From contig CAAGAN010000006.1 of the NCBI GenBank assembly GCA_900767825.1, forward strand, positions 62,001 through 126,000: a stretch of 64,000 nt of DNA, in the 5' to 3' direction. Made by a program: the position numbers and the translations under genes. Position 1 is the first letter of the stretch; every line of letters starts with the position of its first letter. Below, in pieces: positions 51,042-59,433 of the stretch. The notes under the pieces are model-generated. The model was not told the DNA's origin, did not search any database, and saw only the letters and a list, made by a program, of their open reading frames with translations. This stretch comes from Bacilli bacterium. GTDB lineage: Bacteria > Bacillota_I > Bacilli_A > RFN20 > CAG-826.

Positions 51042-52957
51042 ACTTCAAGAAATCTTTGTTTTTTCTAGCATCTATCTTGCTATTATCCCCGCTTACTGCT
51101 TCTTGCTCCTCTTCTGATTCAGGAGACTACATAAAGCTTCGTATATTGAACTCTGAGGACTATATAGGGGAAGGGGAAATCGAAATCTCTTTGAAAGAAG
51201 GAGAAGAAGCGGAGACATTTGAGAATGTCATCGCTGCTTTTGAAGCCTATGAAAAGAAGGTCAACAACAAAAATGTCAAGGTAATCTATGATACCTTCGA
51301 TACCAATGAAACCATGCTTTCGTCTTTGAAGACTGGCAAATCAACTTATGACTTAATTTGTCCTAGCGATTATACAATCCAAAAGATGATGGCTACTGGC
51401 ATGCTAGAGCCTTTCTCTAGTGGCTCTACCCCGAATTATGATGAATATGCCTCTAGGTATCTTTTATCCCAGATGGATTATATTTCTTCTACTGTCGGGG
51501 ATGGAAGCGAGACAACTTATCCTATTTCTAAATATGCGAAAGGATATATGTGGGGCACATTAGGTGTCTTATATAATCCAAGCAAGATCAATAAAGAAAA
51601 AGGGATAGATGAAGATACAGTCAAATTCGATATGGCTGATTGGTCTTCTCTTTGGGATAACAAATACCAAAGGATGATGTCAATTAAGGATTCTATGAGG
51701 GATACCTATTCGGTTGGCATCATGAAACTATTTGACGAAGATTTAAAGAAAGTCATCTCCGAAAGTGGCTATTATGATGAAAATTATGAACCAAAGGATG
51801 ATATTGACTTTACTTCTATTGTCAAAAACATTACTAATGATCAAATATTCAAGGGAATGGATGAGATATTCAATAGATGCGATCAGGAAACTGTCAAGCA
51901 AGTCGAAGATATCCTTCTTGATTTAAAATCCAATGTCTTCGGATTTGAGGTCGATTCTGGTAAAGATGACATGGTCAAGGGCCTTATTGGAATGAATTTG
52001 GCTTGGAGTGGTGATGCTGTCTATTCTATGGATAGAGGGGAAAACGAAGCTAACCAGACTATTTATTATTCAATTCCAAAAACCGGTGGAAACATCTGGT
52101 TTGATGGATGGGTAATGCCTAAATCTGATTCACTTCATAAAGAAGAAGCCCAAGAATTTGTCGATTTCCTTTCCCGTCCAGACATCTCTAGCGCGAATAT
52201 GGACTATATTGGCTATACATCCTTCATTGCTGGAGAAGAAGTATTTGGATTAATAAGAGAATGGTATGACCCAAGAAGTTATCAGATGTATGTATATCAT
52301 GATGCATCTAATGATCCTGGATGCACTTGGGAAGATAGTGATTTCGTCTATGATGAAAATGGCGAGAAAGTCATTAAAGATGGAACTGGCGTCCATGAAG
52401 ATGGAGACGATTATGGTTCCTTTGATATGACTGGTTCAACCTATGATAAACCTGTGGTCAATGGAACCCCAATGAGCTGGGAAGATTATATTAATCTATA
52501 TAATGCCCAAGATGGCTTAAGTGAAGATGATAAGCTTGGTTGGGATACAGTTAACCTAACTTATGTATTTGATGGAACTATCTCTACCGACGGATATGAT
52601 TTGAGCTCAACTGTCCCTGATACAAACCCATTCTATTTCTATACTGACCAAACCGAAACTATCTCTTCTCCTTATGGGACTAGCGAAGAAGTAAAAGTAG
52701 GGAGGCAATTCTTTGCCCAATATCCCCCAGAAGACTTAATTCCTAAGCTAGCTGCCATGAAAGATTACGGCACCAATAACAAATATGTCCTTACCATGTG
52801 GGAAAATGTTAAAGGCAATAACCTTCCTTGGTGGGGAGTTGTCGTATTTGGGATAATCGTGGCAATAGTTCTCTTCTTTGCAATTTCTGCCTTTGTTACT
52901 AAGATGAAATTTAGGAAACTAAAGGTCGAAAGAAGAAAGCAAGTCAGGGTTAAATAA
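51038..52957 (+). CDS. potD: Polyamine-binding lipoprotein (PotD-like) with C-terminal membrane anchor
   Basis: 639 residues, against about 350 for typical PotD. Lipoprotein signal SLFFLASILLLSPLTASC (Cys about residue 23), then the PBP fold: YDTFDTNETMLSSLKTG, YDLICPSDYTIQKMM, MWGTLGVLYNPSKI, DSMRDTYSVGIM, GLIGMNLAWSGDA and WFDGWVMPKSDSLHKEEAQE. About 170 acidic extra residues follow (EDSDFVYDENGEKV ...), and a C-terminal helix WWGVVVFGIIVAIVLFFAIS with a Lys/Arg tail. It would therefore be held at both ends. AGGGAGGG and an ATGA overlap link it to potC. Confidence 0.88.
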   Translation: MNFKKSLFFLASILLLSPLTASCSSSDSGDYIKLRILNSEDYIGEGEIEISLKEGEEAETFENVIAAFEAYEKKVNNKNVKVIYDTFDTNETMLSSLKTGKSTYDLICPSDYTIQKMMATGMLEPFSSGSTPNYDEYASRYLLSQMDYISSTVGDGSETTYPISKYAKGYMWGTLGVLYNPSKINKEKGIDEDTVKFDMADWSSLWDNKYQRMMSIKDSMRDTYSVGIMKLFDEDLKKVISESGYYDENYEPKDDIDFTSIVKNITNDQIFKGMDEIFNRCDQETVKQVEDILLDLKSNVFGFEVDSGKDDMVKGLIGMNLAWSGDAVYSMDRGENEANQTIYYSIPKTGGNIWFDGWVMPKSDSLHKEEAQEFVDFLSRPDISSANMDYIGYTSFIAGEEVFGLIREWYDPRSYQMYVYHDASNDPGCTWEDSDFVYDENGEKVIKDGTGVHEDGDDYGSFDMTGSTYDKPVVNGTPMSWEDYINLYNAQDGLSEDDKLGWDTVNLTYVFDGTISTDGYDLSSTVPDTNPFYFYTDQTETISSPYGTSEEVKVGRQFFAQYPPEDLIPKLAAMKDYGTNNKYVLTMWENVKGNNLPWWGVVVFGIIVAIVLFFAISAFVTKMKFRKLKVERRKQVRVK

Positions 52958-52969
52958 ATCTAATTAGTG

Positions 52970-53003
52970 ATGGTCTATGAGGATTCTTGTAGGCCATTTT
53001 TTT
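52970..53003 (+). terminator. Rho-independent terminator of potABCD
   Basis: ATGGTCT (52970-52976) pairs with AGGCCAT (52991-52997, one G-U pair), followed by seven T. Confidence 0.8.
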
Positions 53004-53031
53004 GTTGGATAATTTATGATAATATACTTTT

Positions 53032-53077
53032 TTACCTATCATCTGATATAATAATATTAGAAAGAAATGATAGGTAA
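53032..53077. promoter_or_regulatory. Operator/promoter of the XRE-DUF3990 gene
   Basis: TTACCTATCAT (53032-53042) and ATGATAGGTAA (53067-53077) are a perfect 11-bp inverted repeat with a 24-bp spacer that contains the -10 box TATAAT (53047-53052). The right arm ends 3 nt before the ATG. The encoded protein has an XRE DNA-binding domain, so autorepression by binding across its promoter is very likely. Confidence 0.7.
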
Positions 53078-53080
53078 CAT

Positions 53081-53935
53081 ATGTATAAGTTAATAAAAGA
53101 AATAAGGCAACGCGTGAGCATGAGCCAAGAAGAGTTTGCTAAAGAACTTGCTACAACGCCACTTTCAATAAATAGATGGGAAAACAATAAGACAATCCCT
53201 AATAATATGGCGCAGATGCAATTATTTGATTTCTGCAAGAAACATAACATTGACTTGCTAGATTGCATTATCAAAGAAGTTCAAATTGATTCTAGTGATG
53301 ATAGTCTAATTCTTTATCATGGTTCGAAAAAAGGAATTGAAGGGGAAATAGTCCCTTCAAGTAGAAATACATGCGACTTTGGAAGAGGGTTTTATTTGGG
53401 AACCGATCCTATCCAACCTTTGACTTTGATTTGTGATGAAATTAAACCAATCATTTATACGATAAAACTTAATCTATCAGGATTAAAAGTTCTAAAAGTC
53501 GACCTTGGTATTGAATGGGCGATGTTAATAGCTTTTTACCGTGGATATATAAGAGGTGCAAAAGGAAGCAATATCTATAAAAAATATGAAAAAATGGCTG
53601 AAGGCTATGATGTTATCATAGGTTATATTGCTAATGACCGCATGTACCGTGTCATGAAAAGCTTTTTTGATAGAGAATTGACTGATGTTGCCTTGTTCCA
53701 TAGTCTTTCATCTTTAGAGCTTGGCATTCAATATGTCTGCAAAACAAAGAAGGCGTGCGATAACATTGAAATTATTGGTAAAAGGGAATTGTCCACTTTA
53801 GAACTTTGCTTGCTTAAAGAAGAAAGCACCAGGCGAAGAGCAGAAGGGATTCATCTTACCGATGAAGTGTTATTGAAATATCGTCGCAGTGGAAAGTATT
53901 TTGACGAGATTTTAAGGAGCGAAAAATATGAATGA
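53081..53935 (+). CDS. XRE HTH fused to DUF3990 (ADP-ribosyltransferase-like) domain
   Basis: 284 residues. Residues ~5-60 are an XRE helix-turn-helix (VSMSQEEFAKELATTPLSIN). Residues ~76-230 match DUF3990, an ART-like fold: LYHGSKKGIEGE (His80), DFGRGFYLGTD (about 99-109) and a downstream region with IIGYIANDRMYRVM. The His-Gly and GFY blocks fit the NAD+-binding pattern of ADP-ribosyltransferases. DUF3990 genes commonly sit with small partners as toxin-antitoxin-like pairs. It overlaps the next gene by 8 bp. The fused HTH and strong operator suggest self-controlled expression. The target of modification is unknown. Confidence 0.8.
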   Translation: MYKLIKEIRQRVSMSQEEFAKELATTPLSINRWENNKTIPNNMAQMQLFDFCKKHNIDLLDCIIKEVQIDSSDDSLILYHGSKKGIEGEIVPSSRNTCDFGRGFYLGTDPIQPLTLICDEIKPIIYTIKLNLSGLKVLKVDLGIEWAMLIAFYRGYIRGAKGSNIYKKYEKMAEGYDVIIGYIANDRMYRVMKSFFDRELTDVALFHSLSSLELGIQYVCKTKKACDNIEIIGKRELSTLELCLLKEESTRRRAEGIHLTDEVLLKYRRSGKYFDEILRSEKYE

Positions 53936-54353
53936 AAGTTTAAAGGAAGCCATAGCTGAAACGCAGGCCGAAGTATTTGAGATGTCTAGGGAATATAACC
54001 TAGACAGCGAGACTTTCATTAAAGTTTTTATGAAATCACCCGTGGCTAGAGATCTTGACTCTACTTTTAACTTTATGCAGTGGGCAGGGAGAGCCTACAT
54101 CATGGAACGTATCCTTGATGAATTAAAAGATAAACTCAAATTCGGGGGAGAGATATATGACAGCGAGACTTTGTATTGGACAGGATATGTTTATAGGATG
54201 TGGCATTTTTATACGAATGAAACTAGCAAGGAAATATATAAACAAGCCAATGCAAAAACAATGCGAGCAACTTATTTGCCTTACCATACAATGAGTGTAG
54301 AAATGGCAATAGATAGATTAAAAGAAACTTACATAGATAAGCGTAAAAAATAG
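53928..54353 (+). CDS. Partner (putative antitoxin or second component) of the DUF3990 protein
   Basis: 141-residue soluble, mostly helical protein, coupled to the ART-like gene (8-bp overlap; AAGGAGC 7 nt before the ATG). Features: SREYNLDSETFIKVFMKS then VARDLDSTFNFMQWAGRAYI and LYWTGYVYRMWHFYTNETS. It is longer than the usual ~70-residue DUF3791 partners and I do not recognise the family by name, but its place and size fit an antitoxin or accessory subunit. Confidence 0.6.
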   Translation: MNESLKEAIAETQAEVFEMSREYNLDSETFIKVFMKSPVARDLDSTFNFMQWAGRAYIMERILDELKDKLKFGGEIYDSETLYWTGYVYRMWHFYTNETSKEIYKQANAKTMRATYLPYHTMSVEMAIDRLKETYIDKRKK

Positions 54354-54409
54354 GATTACTTCCTAGAATTTGCTTTAAGTAGTATCATTCTAGGGTAAAG
54401 AGGATATTT

Positions 54410-55351
54410 ATGTTTGTTTTGATAATTATTGCCTTGGTATTTGGCTTAGTCGAAGGTATTAGCGAATGGCTACCAATCTCATCTACTGGCCATATGATTT
54501 TGCTAGATGGATTAATGAAGCTTGGGAATTATGATATTTCCAAGGAATTCAATTTCTCAGAAGGTTTCATGTCGATGTTTTTAGTTGTCATTCAACTAGG
54601 TGCGATTATTGCAGTCGTTGTATATTTCTTCCCAAAATTATGGCCATTTGGCAAAAAGAAGATAAGTGAAGAAGAACAAGCTAGAATCGATAATAATGAA
54701 ATTAGTCTTGAAGAACTAAACAAGAAAAAACATAAAGATATCTGGCTAACATGGGCTAAAGCAATAGTAGGTTGCCTTCCTGCCGCCATCATTGGATTAA
54801 TCATGGAATTACTAGATATAGAACTAGAAAACTGGATAACTGTATCTATTACTTTATTAATATATGGAATTGCCTTTATTCTAGTTGAGACATTCATCAA
54901 GAAGAAAGATGATCCATTCAAGATATATTCGGTTAATGAATTATCATTCAAATACGCCTTAATTATCGGTTGTTTTCAGATATTAGCATTAATACCAGGG
55001 ACATCTAGGTCTGGAGTTACTATATTAGGAGCCCTTTTATTAGGATTATCTAGAGAATCAGCTGCTGAATATTCTTTCTATCTATCAATCCCAGTTATGT
55101 TCGGGGCTTCTTTATTAAAGATGGTCAAGTATTTTGTTAAATTCGGTAATCCAAGTCTAAATGAATGGATATTCCTCCTAGTTGGAATGGTAGTCGCATT
55201 TATTGTTTCTATATTTGTTGTCAAATGGCTCATGGGCTTTGTTAAAAAGCATGATTTCAAGGTATTTGGCATTTATAGAATTGCCTTATCTATTGTTGTA
55301 GTGGCCATTTTTGTAACCTATTGCCTTATCAAAGGTCAATTAATCCTATAG
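54410..55351 (+). CDS. uppP: Undecaprenyl-diphosphatase
   Basis: 313 residues, eight helices. It removes a phosphate from undecaprenyl pyrophosphate to recycle the lipid carrier of the cell wall; the family confers bacitracin tolerance. Signatures: EGISEWLPISSTGHMILLDG (about residues 15-34) and PGTSRSGVTILGALLLGLSR (about 195-214), containing the catalytic Glu and Ser/Arg residues. A charged loop (KKKISEEEQARIDNNEISLE) after helix 3 is longer than in E. coli UppP. AGAGGATATTT precedes the ATG. It indicates a peptidoglycan-containing cell. Confidence 0.95.
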   Translation: MFVLIIIALVFGLVEGISEWLPISSTGHMILLDGLMKLGNYDISKEFNFSEGFMSMFLVVIQLGAIIAVVVYFFPKLWPFGKKKISEEEQARIDNNEISLEELNKKKHKDIWLTWAKAIVGCLPAAIIGLIMELLDIELENWITVSITLLIYGIAFILVETFIKKKDDPFKIYSVNELSFKYALIIGCFQILALIPGTSRSGVTILGALLLGLSRESAAEYSFYLSIPVMFGASLLKMVKYFVKFGNPSLNEWIFLLVGMVVAFIVSIFVVKWLMGFVKKHDFKVFGIYRIALSIVVVAIFVTYCLIKGQLIL

Positions 55352-55399
55352 ACAGCCATTTTTATAGAAAATAATGTTTTTATTTATTGGGGGTAGTGG

Positions 55400-55405
55400 T
55401 ATAAT
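55400..55405 (+). promoter_or_regulatory. -10 box of the tRNA-Cys/tRNA-Arg transcript
   Basis: Perfect TATAAT 9 nt before tRNA-Cys; no clear -35. Confidence 0.55.
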
Positions 55406-55414
55406 CCACTCGCT

Positions 55415-55488
55415 GCTTCCTTAGCCAAGTGGTAAGGCCAGTGACTGCAACTCACTTACCGTCGGTTCGAATCCGGCAGGAAGCTCCA
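55415..55488 (+). tRNA. tRNA-Cys (anticodon GCA)
   Basis: Acceptor GCTTCCT pairs with AGGAAGC; the anticodon stem AGTGA/TCACT holds loop CTGCAAC with GCA; the T-arm has GGTTCGAATCC; discriminator T as expected for Cys; CCA encoded. Confidence 0.95.
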
Positions 55489-55549
55489 ACTTAATTCTTG
55501 CTTACTTCATGTAAGTGGAATATATTATGCAAGCCGAAAGGCTGCAGTT

Positions 55550-55626
55550 GCGCCCGTAGCTCAACTGGATAGAGTACCAGACTACGAATCTGGGGGTTGT
55601 GGGTTCGAGTCCCCCCGGGCGCGCCA
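55550..55626 (+). tRNA. tRNA-Arg (anticodon ACG)
   Basis: Acceptor GCGCCCG pairs with CGGGCGC; the anticodon loop CTACGAA carries ACG (A34 to be inosine); T-arm GGGTTCGAGTCCC; discriminator G; CCA encoded. A-to-I editing would need TadA. The accessory RNA/nuclease region starts after it. Confidence 0.95.
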
Positions 55627-55637
55627 ATTAACTGATT

Positions 55638-55666
55638 ACCGATTCTATTATAGGGTCGGTTTTTTC
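55638..55666 (+). terminator. Rho-independent terminator after tRNA-Arg
   Basis: ACCGA pairs with TCGGT (55638-55642 with 55656-55660), followed by a run of T. Confidence 0.75.
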
Positions 55667-55791
55667 GTTCTATAGGGCCGTATATCCTGAACGCAAGTTC
55701 GAACATGCTCTAACAGGTTCGAACCGTGTCGAATCCAAGTCGAAAAATAAAATTCAGCTTACTGCTAAAACATTATTTCGATATAATTAAT

Positions 55792-56072
55792 GGGCTCATA
55801 TATTTAGACCGCGGAAGTGTTTTTAACATGATAAACGGTAATGGATATATAGGACTACCACGCTACGTGTTAGGGTGTGGTAATAGGGAAAGTATTGCCC
55901 AGTAGTGATATGAGTCCTAAGGAAGGAGGTCGTAGCAATAGAAGACGTCCTTAGGTACAAGAAGATCACCGCGCTCCCTACAATTAGAACTAATTGAGCA
56001 TGTGGCCGTCACGAGGATGACGTAACACCAGCAGTTAATGGACTTAGACGATAACTGCAAGAAGGTGTTTTT
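55792..56072 (+). ncRNA. Candidate structured non-coding RNA with own terminator (about 280 nt)
   Basis: A -10 box TATAAT (55782-55787) precedes it. Long-range pairing closes a 5' domain: GGGCTCATAT (55792-55801) with ATATGAGTCC (55908-55917). Local helices inside include TACCAC/GTGGTA (55856-55861 with 55877-55882), CCTAAGG/CCTTAGG (55916-55922 with 55949-55955), CAATTAG/CTAATTG (55981-55987 with 55990-55996) and CGTCA/TGACG. The 3' end is a terminator-like hairpin: AACACC+GCAGTTA with TAACTGC+GGTGTT (56024-56069), then T5. There is no plausible ORF. It lacks the conserved cores of RNase P, tmRNA and T-box RNAs. I cannot assign a family. Confidence 0.6.
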
Positions 56073-56143
56073 GTTATAGTGGCGGTTTTTATTATCCCCT
56101 TTCGAAAACACGACTTGTCTAGCTGACGAAAGGAGATTTATTA

Positions 56144-56314
56144 ATGGTAAAAGTTGGTGACAAAAACAGAATCATTTTTATAGATGATGAACCTAATTAT
56201 TGTAACAAAGTCGATGTCGTTGAACGCATTGATGCCATTGGTCAAATTGATGGCAGTTGCGGTGGACACATTCTTATTCCTGGTTTTGATCAATTTGAGG
56301 TGGCGGAGAAATGA
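56144..56314 (+). CDS. DUF4314-like small protein, 56 aa
   Basis: 56 residues: MVKVGDKNRIIFIDDEP ... ERIDAIGQIDGSCGGHILIP-GFDQFEVAEK. The last part (G.....IPG.D.F) matches the DUF4314 beta-barrel pattern. GAAAGGAG lies 8 nt upstream of the ATG and the stop overlaps the next gene's ATG (ATGA), so it is translated with the DUF1016 nuclease-like protein. Function unknown; DUF4314 proteins are often found on mobile elements. Confidence 0.65.
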   Translation: MVKVGDKNRIIFIDDEPNYCNKVDVVERIDAIGQIDGSCGGHILIPGFDQFEVAEK

Positions 56315-57348
56315 ATGTGTCTAAGATGAAAAACGAAGAAAATGAATTTGCCAAAAATGATATTGATGATCTAACTAGCGATATCAAATTCTTAATTGAA
56401 TCCGCTAAACGAAAGGTTGTTCTTTCCGTGAATACCATCATGCTTGAAACATATTGGAATATTGGAAAACTTGTTGTTGAGCAGGAACAAAAAGGCAATG
56501 AAAGAGCGATGTATGGAGATGCCCTCTTGCTAAGGCTGTCAAAAGAATTGACTAACACTTATGGGAAAGGGTTTTCGCGTTCTAATTTGCAATCAATGAG
56601 AACACTTTATGTAAAGTATCCAAAATGCCAAACACTGTCTGGCAAATTGAGTTGGTCACATTATTTGCAACTTTTGCAGATTAGTGACGATAATGAGCGG
56701 AGCTTTTATGAAAAGGAATGCGAAAACTCAAATTGGAGCGTTCGCGAATTATCTAGACAAATTAAATCATGCCTATATCAAAGGCTTCTTTTGTCTAAAG
56801 GCGAAATTAATAAAGACAAAGTAATGGAGTTAGCTAGGCAAGGGGTCACATATAATAATCCTAATGATATTGCAAAAGATCCGTTAGTTTTGGAATTTCT
56901 CGGCATTGCTGAGACAAAGCCTAAATATGAAAGTGATTTAGAAGCTATGCTTTTAAAACATCTAAAAGAATTTCTCCTTGAACTCGGCAGAGGCTTTATG
57001 TTCGTTGCTTCTCAGCAGAGAATCTCTATTGCTGGCAAGAATTATTATGTCGATTTAGTCTTCTATAACAAAATCTTAAAATGCTATGTTCTTATTGATT
57101 TAAAAATGAATGGTCTAGAAGCCGAAAATTTAGGCCAAATGAATTTATATGTTAATTATTACAAGAAAGAAGTTAATGATGAAAATGATAATGACCCAGT
57201 TGGAATTATATTATGTGCTGAAAAAGACAAAATTGTTGCGGAATATGCAATTGAAGGATTAACAAATAACATTTATGCCTCTCGATATACTTATGTTATG
57301 CCAGATAAAGATTTGTTAGAGGAAGAGATAAATAAATATTTGAAATGA
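56311..57348 (+). CDS. DUF1016/YhcG family protein with PD-(D/E)XK nuclease domain
   Basis: 345 residues. N-terminal DUF1016_N helical domain (about 10-165: LIESAKRKVVLSVNTIMLET, YWNIGKLVVEQEQKG, GKGFSRSNLQSMR, LSWSHYLQLLQISDDNER) and C-terminal PD-(D/E)XK nuclease domain (about 195-340: YVDLVFYNKILKCYVLIDLK, where the core Asp and D-x-K are visible). YhcG-like proteins are linked to mobile elements and defence islands, and their function is not settled. It follows the structured RNA and a DUF4314-like gene, suggesting a single module. Confidence 0.9.
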   Translation: MNVSKMKNEENEFAKNDIDDLTSDIKFLIESAKRKVVLSVNTIMLETYWNIGKLVVEQEQKGNERAMYGDALLLRLSKELTNTYGKGFSRSNLQSMRTLYVKYPKCQTLSGKLSWSHYLQLLQISDDNERSFYEKECENSNWSVRELSRQIKSCLYQRLLLSKGEINKDKVMELARQGVTYNNPNDIAKDPLVLEFLGIAETKPKYESDLEAMLLKHLKEFLLELGRGFMFVASQQRISIAGKNYYVDLVFYNKILKCYVLIDLKMNGLEAENLGQMNLYVNYYKKEVNDENDNDPVGIILCAEKDKIVAEYAIEGLTNNIYASRYTYVMPDKDLLEEEINKYLK

Positions 57349-57377
57349 AGAACTACCTTTAAAAAAGGAGCGCATGG

Positions 57378-57458
57378 ATGATTTATGTCGAAAGTGCAAC
57401 TGTTATAAAACGGCATAATTTCATTGATATCTATGATGAAAGTGAACCGGTAACGTAA
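57378..57458 (+). CDS. Possible 26-aa peptide
   Basis: A short frame MIYVESATVIKRHN... ending DESEPVT, with AAAAGGAG 7 nt before its ATG. The ribosome site is good but nothing else supports it; it may be a decayed gene end behind the DUF1016 gene. Confidence 0.3.
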   Translation: MIYVESATVIKRHNFIDIYDESEPVT

Positions 57459-57469
57459 AAGTAGATTAA

Positions 57470-59118
57470 TTAAGAGATTTTAATTGAAATACTAGGACGA
57501 ACACTACTATCTTTGTCATAGGCACGTAGTTCACGAAGTGCTCCTTTAGTGTTTACACCCCACACTGCTACAAAGCTTGCGCTATTTGGGGAACGAGTTA
57601 GATAAGCCCCTTGATTAGGAAAATCTTCTCCAACACTTGAAGAGAGTGAACCTCTTGCTCTTGCCCAGTCGGTTGTTTTGCAATATCTGGATAATGCTGT
57701 GTCTGCACCCGTTGAAAAGCCATAAGAAGAAGTTTTGTAATCTTTATGACTTGGGAGAAAAACCTTGTCGTTTGTATCCTCGCATACATATGTTGGATTG
57801 TTGCCACCTGTGGTATTAACACTATTGTCAACCGCTTTTAACTGGATATGGTCACTGCCAAGTGCAAATGCCGAATTATAGAATTCATCATTCAACCATG
57901 TACGGATATCACTGTATTTGTAATTGTTCGCATAGATTGTTTTTTCATCGATAGTCCTATCCGAACTTGAATTGTAGAAGCAATGAGCATCGAGCAAAAG
58001 GCTTGAAAGAATAAAATATTCACCACTTTTGTTACTAAGGACTTTCCAAACGATGGGTTCACATCTAAACCAATATGTTTCTCCCTTGGTAATAGGTGTC
58101 CCATTATCAAATGTATAAGTGGCTTTATATGGCTTTGCTTCTGCTTTTGCATAGTAATTGCCTTCATGCAAATAATAGCCGTTTGATTTTACGGATGTTA
58201 AGGCATTTAGGGTAGAAACCAAAGTTCCATCATCAACGTTTGTCTGAGGATATAAACCATATTTAATCGTTTTGCCGTCACTAGAAACGATTGGTTTTTT
58301 AGCATATCTTTCTTCGTCACTTGTTATTTTCTCCGAAGTGAAAGTTGCGGTGTAAACCTGGTCAGAGGTTGCTATTTTTACCTCAGGGTCCCACCTTTAA
58401 AAGTATATTTGTATTCTGTATCATCGGGTTTAGTCGGTGTTGCCCCATCATATGTTGGTAGGGTCCCCTTCTTAACATTGGTATCAGTTTCTAGAACCGT
58501 TCCGTCATAGTTCTTCCATGTGATTGTATATCTTTCTTCAGAAACAGTTATTTTCTCTGAAGTGAAGGTGGCAGTGTAAACCTGGTCTTTGCTGACTTCC
58601 GCTACCTTAGGATCCCACCCGCTCCATGTATATTTATATTCCGCATCATCAGGTCTAGTCGGAGTTGTCCCATCATAAGTAGGGAGAGCCCCTTTCTTAA
58701 CATCTATGTCAGTTTCCAGAACTGTCCCGTCGTAATTTTTCCACGTAATTGTATACGTTTCTTCCAGAGCGCTTATTTTCTCCGAAGTATAAGTTGCGGT
58801 GTAAACCTGGTCGGAGGAAGCTATTTTTACCTCAGGGTCCCAACCTTTAAAAGTATATTTATATCCTGCATCACTTGGTTTGGTAGGTGTTACCCCATCA
58901 TATGTTGGGAGAGTCCCCTTCTTTACATCCGTGTCAGTTTCCAAGACAGTTCCATCATAGTTCTTCCATGTGATTGTAAACATGGTCTCGGTGACTATTG
59001 GGGAAATATTGCTCCCATTTGAAGTATCCTCTGTAGATGAACTCTTGTTTGAGCCACATCCTATTAATGAAAAAGCGATTAACGCGAGATATGGTAATAA
59101 TTTTTGGCTTTTATTCAT
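57470..59118 (-). pseudogene. Lipoprotein with tandem InlB-like repeats and DUF6273 domain, broken by 1-nt deletion
   Basis: Start at 59118 (GGAGG 7 nt upstream). Lipoprotein signal LLPYLALIAFSLIGC, then three 75-residue repeats (ITWKNYDGTVLETDTDVKKG ... YKYTFKGWDPEV ... DQVYTATFTSEKI), similar to Listeria-Bacteroides repeats. In the third repeat FKGWDPEV becomes FKGGTLR* because one A is missing at about 58393: repeat 1 has CCCAACC where repeat 3 has CCCACC. Reading past it restores a C-terminal DUF6273-like domain (FRCEPIVWKVLSNKSGEYF, SDIRTWLNDEFYNSAF). The reconstructed protein is about 549 residues. It could be a true pseudogene, a variable surface gene or a base-call error. Confidence 0.85.
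58308..58982 (-). repeat. Three 225-bp tandem repeats coding for 75-aa InlB-like units
   Basis: The conserved coding block ITWKNYDG starts at 58982, 58757 and 58532 (minus strand), exactly 225 bp apart. The third unit is one base short owing to the deletion at about 58393. DNA identity between units looks high by eye, so recombination could change copy number. Confidence 0.8.
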
Positions 59119-59433
59119 GCTTAAGCCTCCTTTAGGCAATGACTAGTAAATTCACCTAGAAATAAATGTGTTTAATATATTTTTAGGAAGTTTACTTGCT
59201 AACATTTTATTTTAAAAATAACACCGAGGTCAATTTCTCTTAGGTTGGTCGTTGAAGAACATGACATTTTATGAGTTGTCGTCATTTTGTAGACAACTGA
59301 AATTGATATAAATCTTATTAATAAATGTAGGTATGCCTGTTATTAAATTACGATTGGTCCATGTTTACTATTATTTAGAAAAACTATTGTGTTAGAATTA
59401 GTCAATCAAAAGATAAATAACAAGGGCTTTTTT
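59119..59433. other. 315-bp intergenic region between divergent genes
   Basis: AT-rich; no gene is supported. It must hold the promoters of the repeat lipoprotein and the TIR-like gene. A GTTGTC/GACAAC hairpin (59275-59297) is the only clear structure. Confidence 0.5.

Noticed and set aside
55792..56072. RNase P RNA, tmRNA or T-box leader
   Set aside because: The conserved GAGGAAAGTCC of RNase P, the tRNA-like ends of tmRNA and the AGGGTGGNACCGCG T-box sequence are not present.
58308..58982. CRISPR array from spaced repeats
   Set aside because: The repeats are 225-bp coding units in one reading frame, not short repeats with variable spacers.
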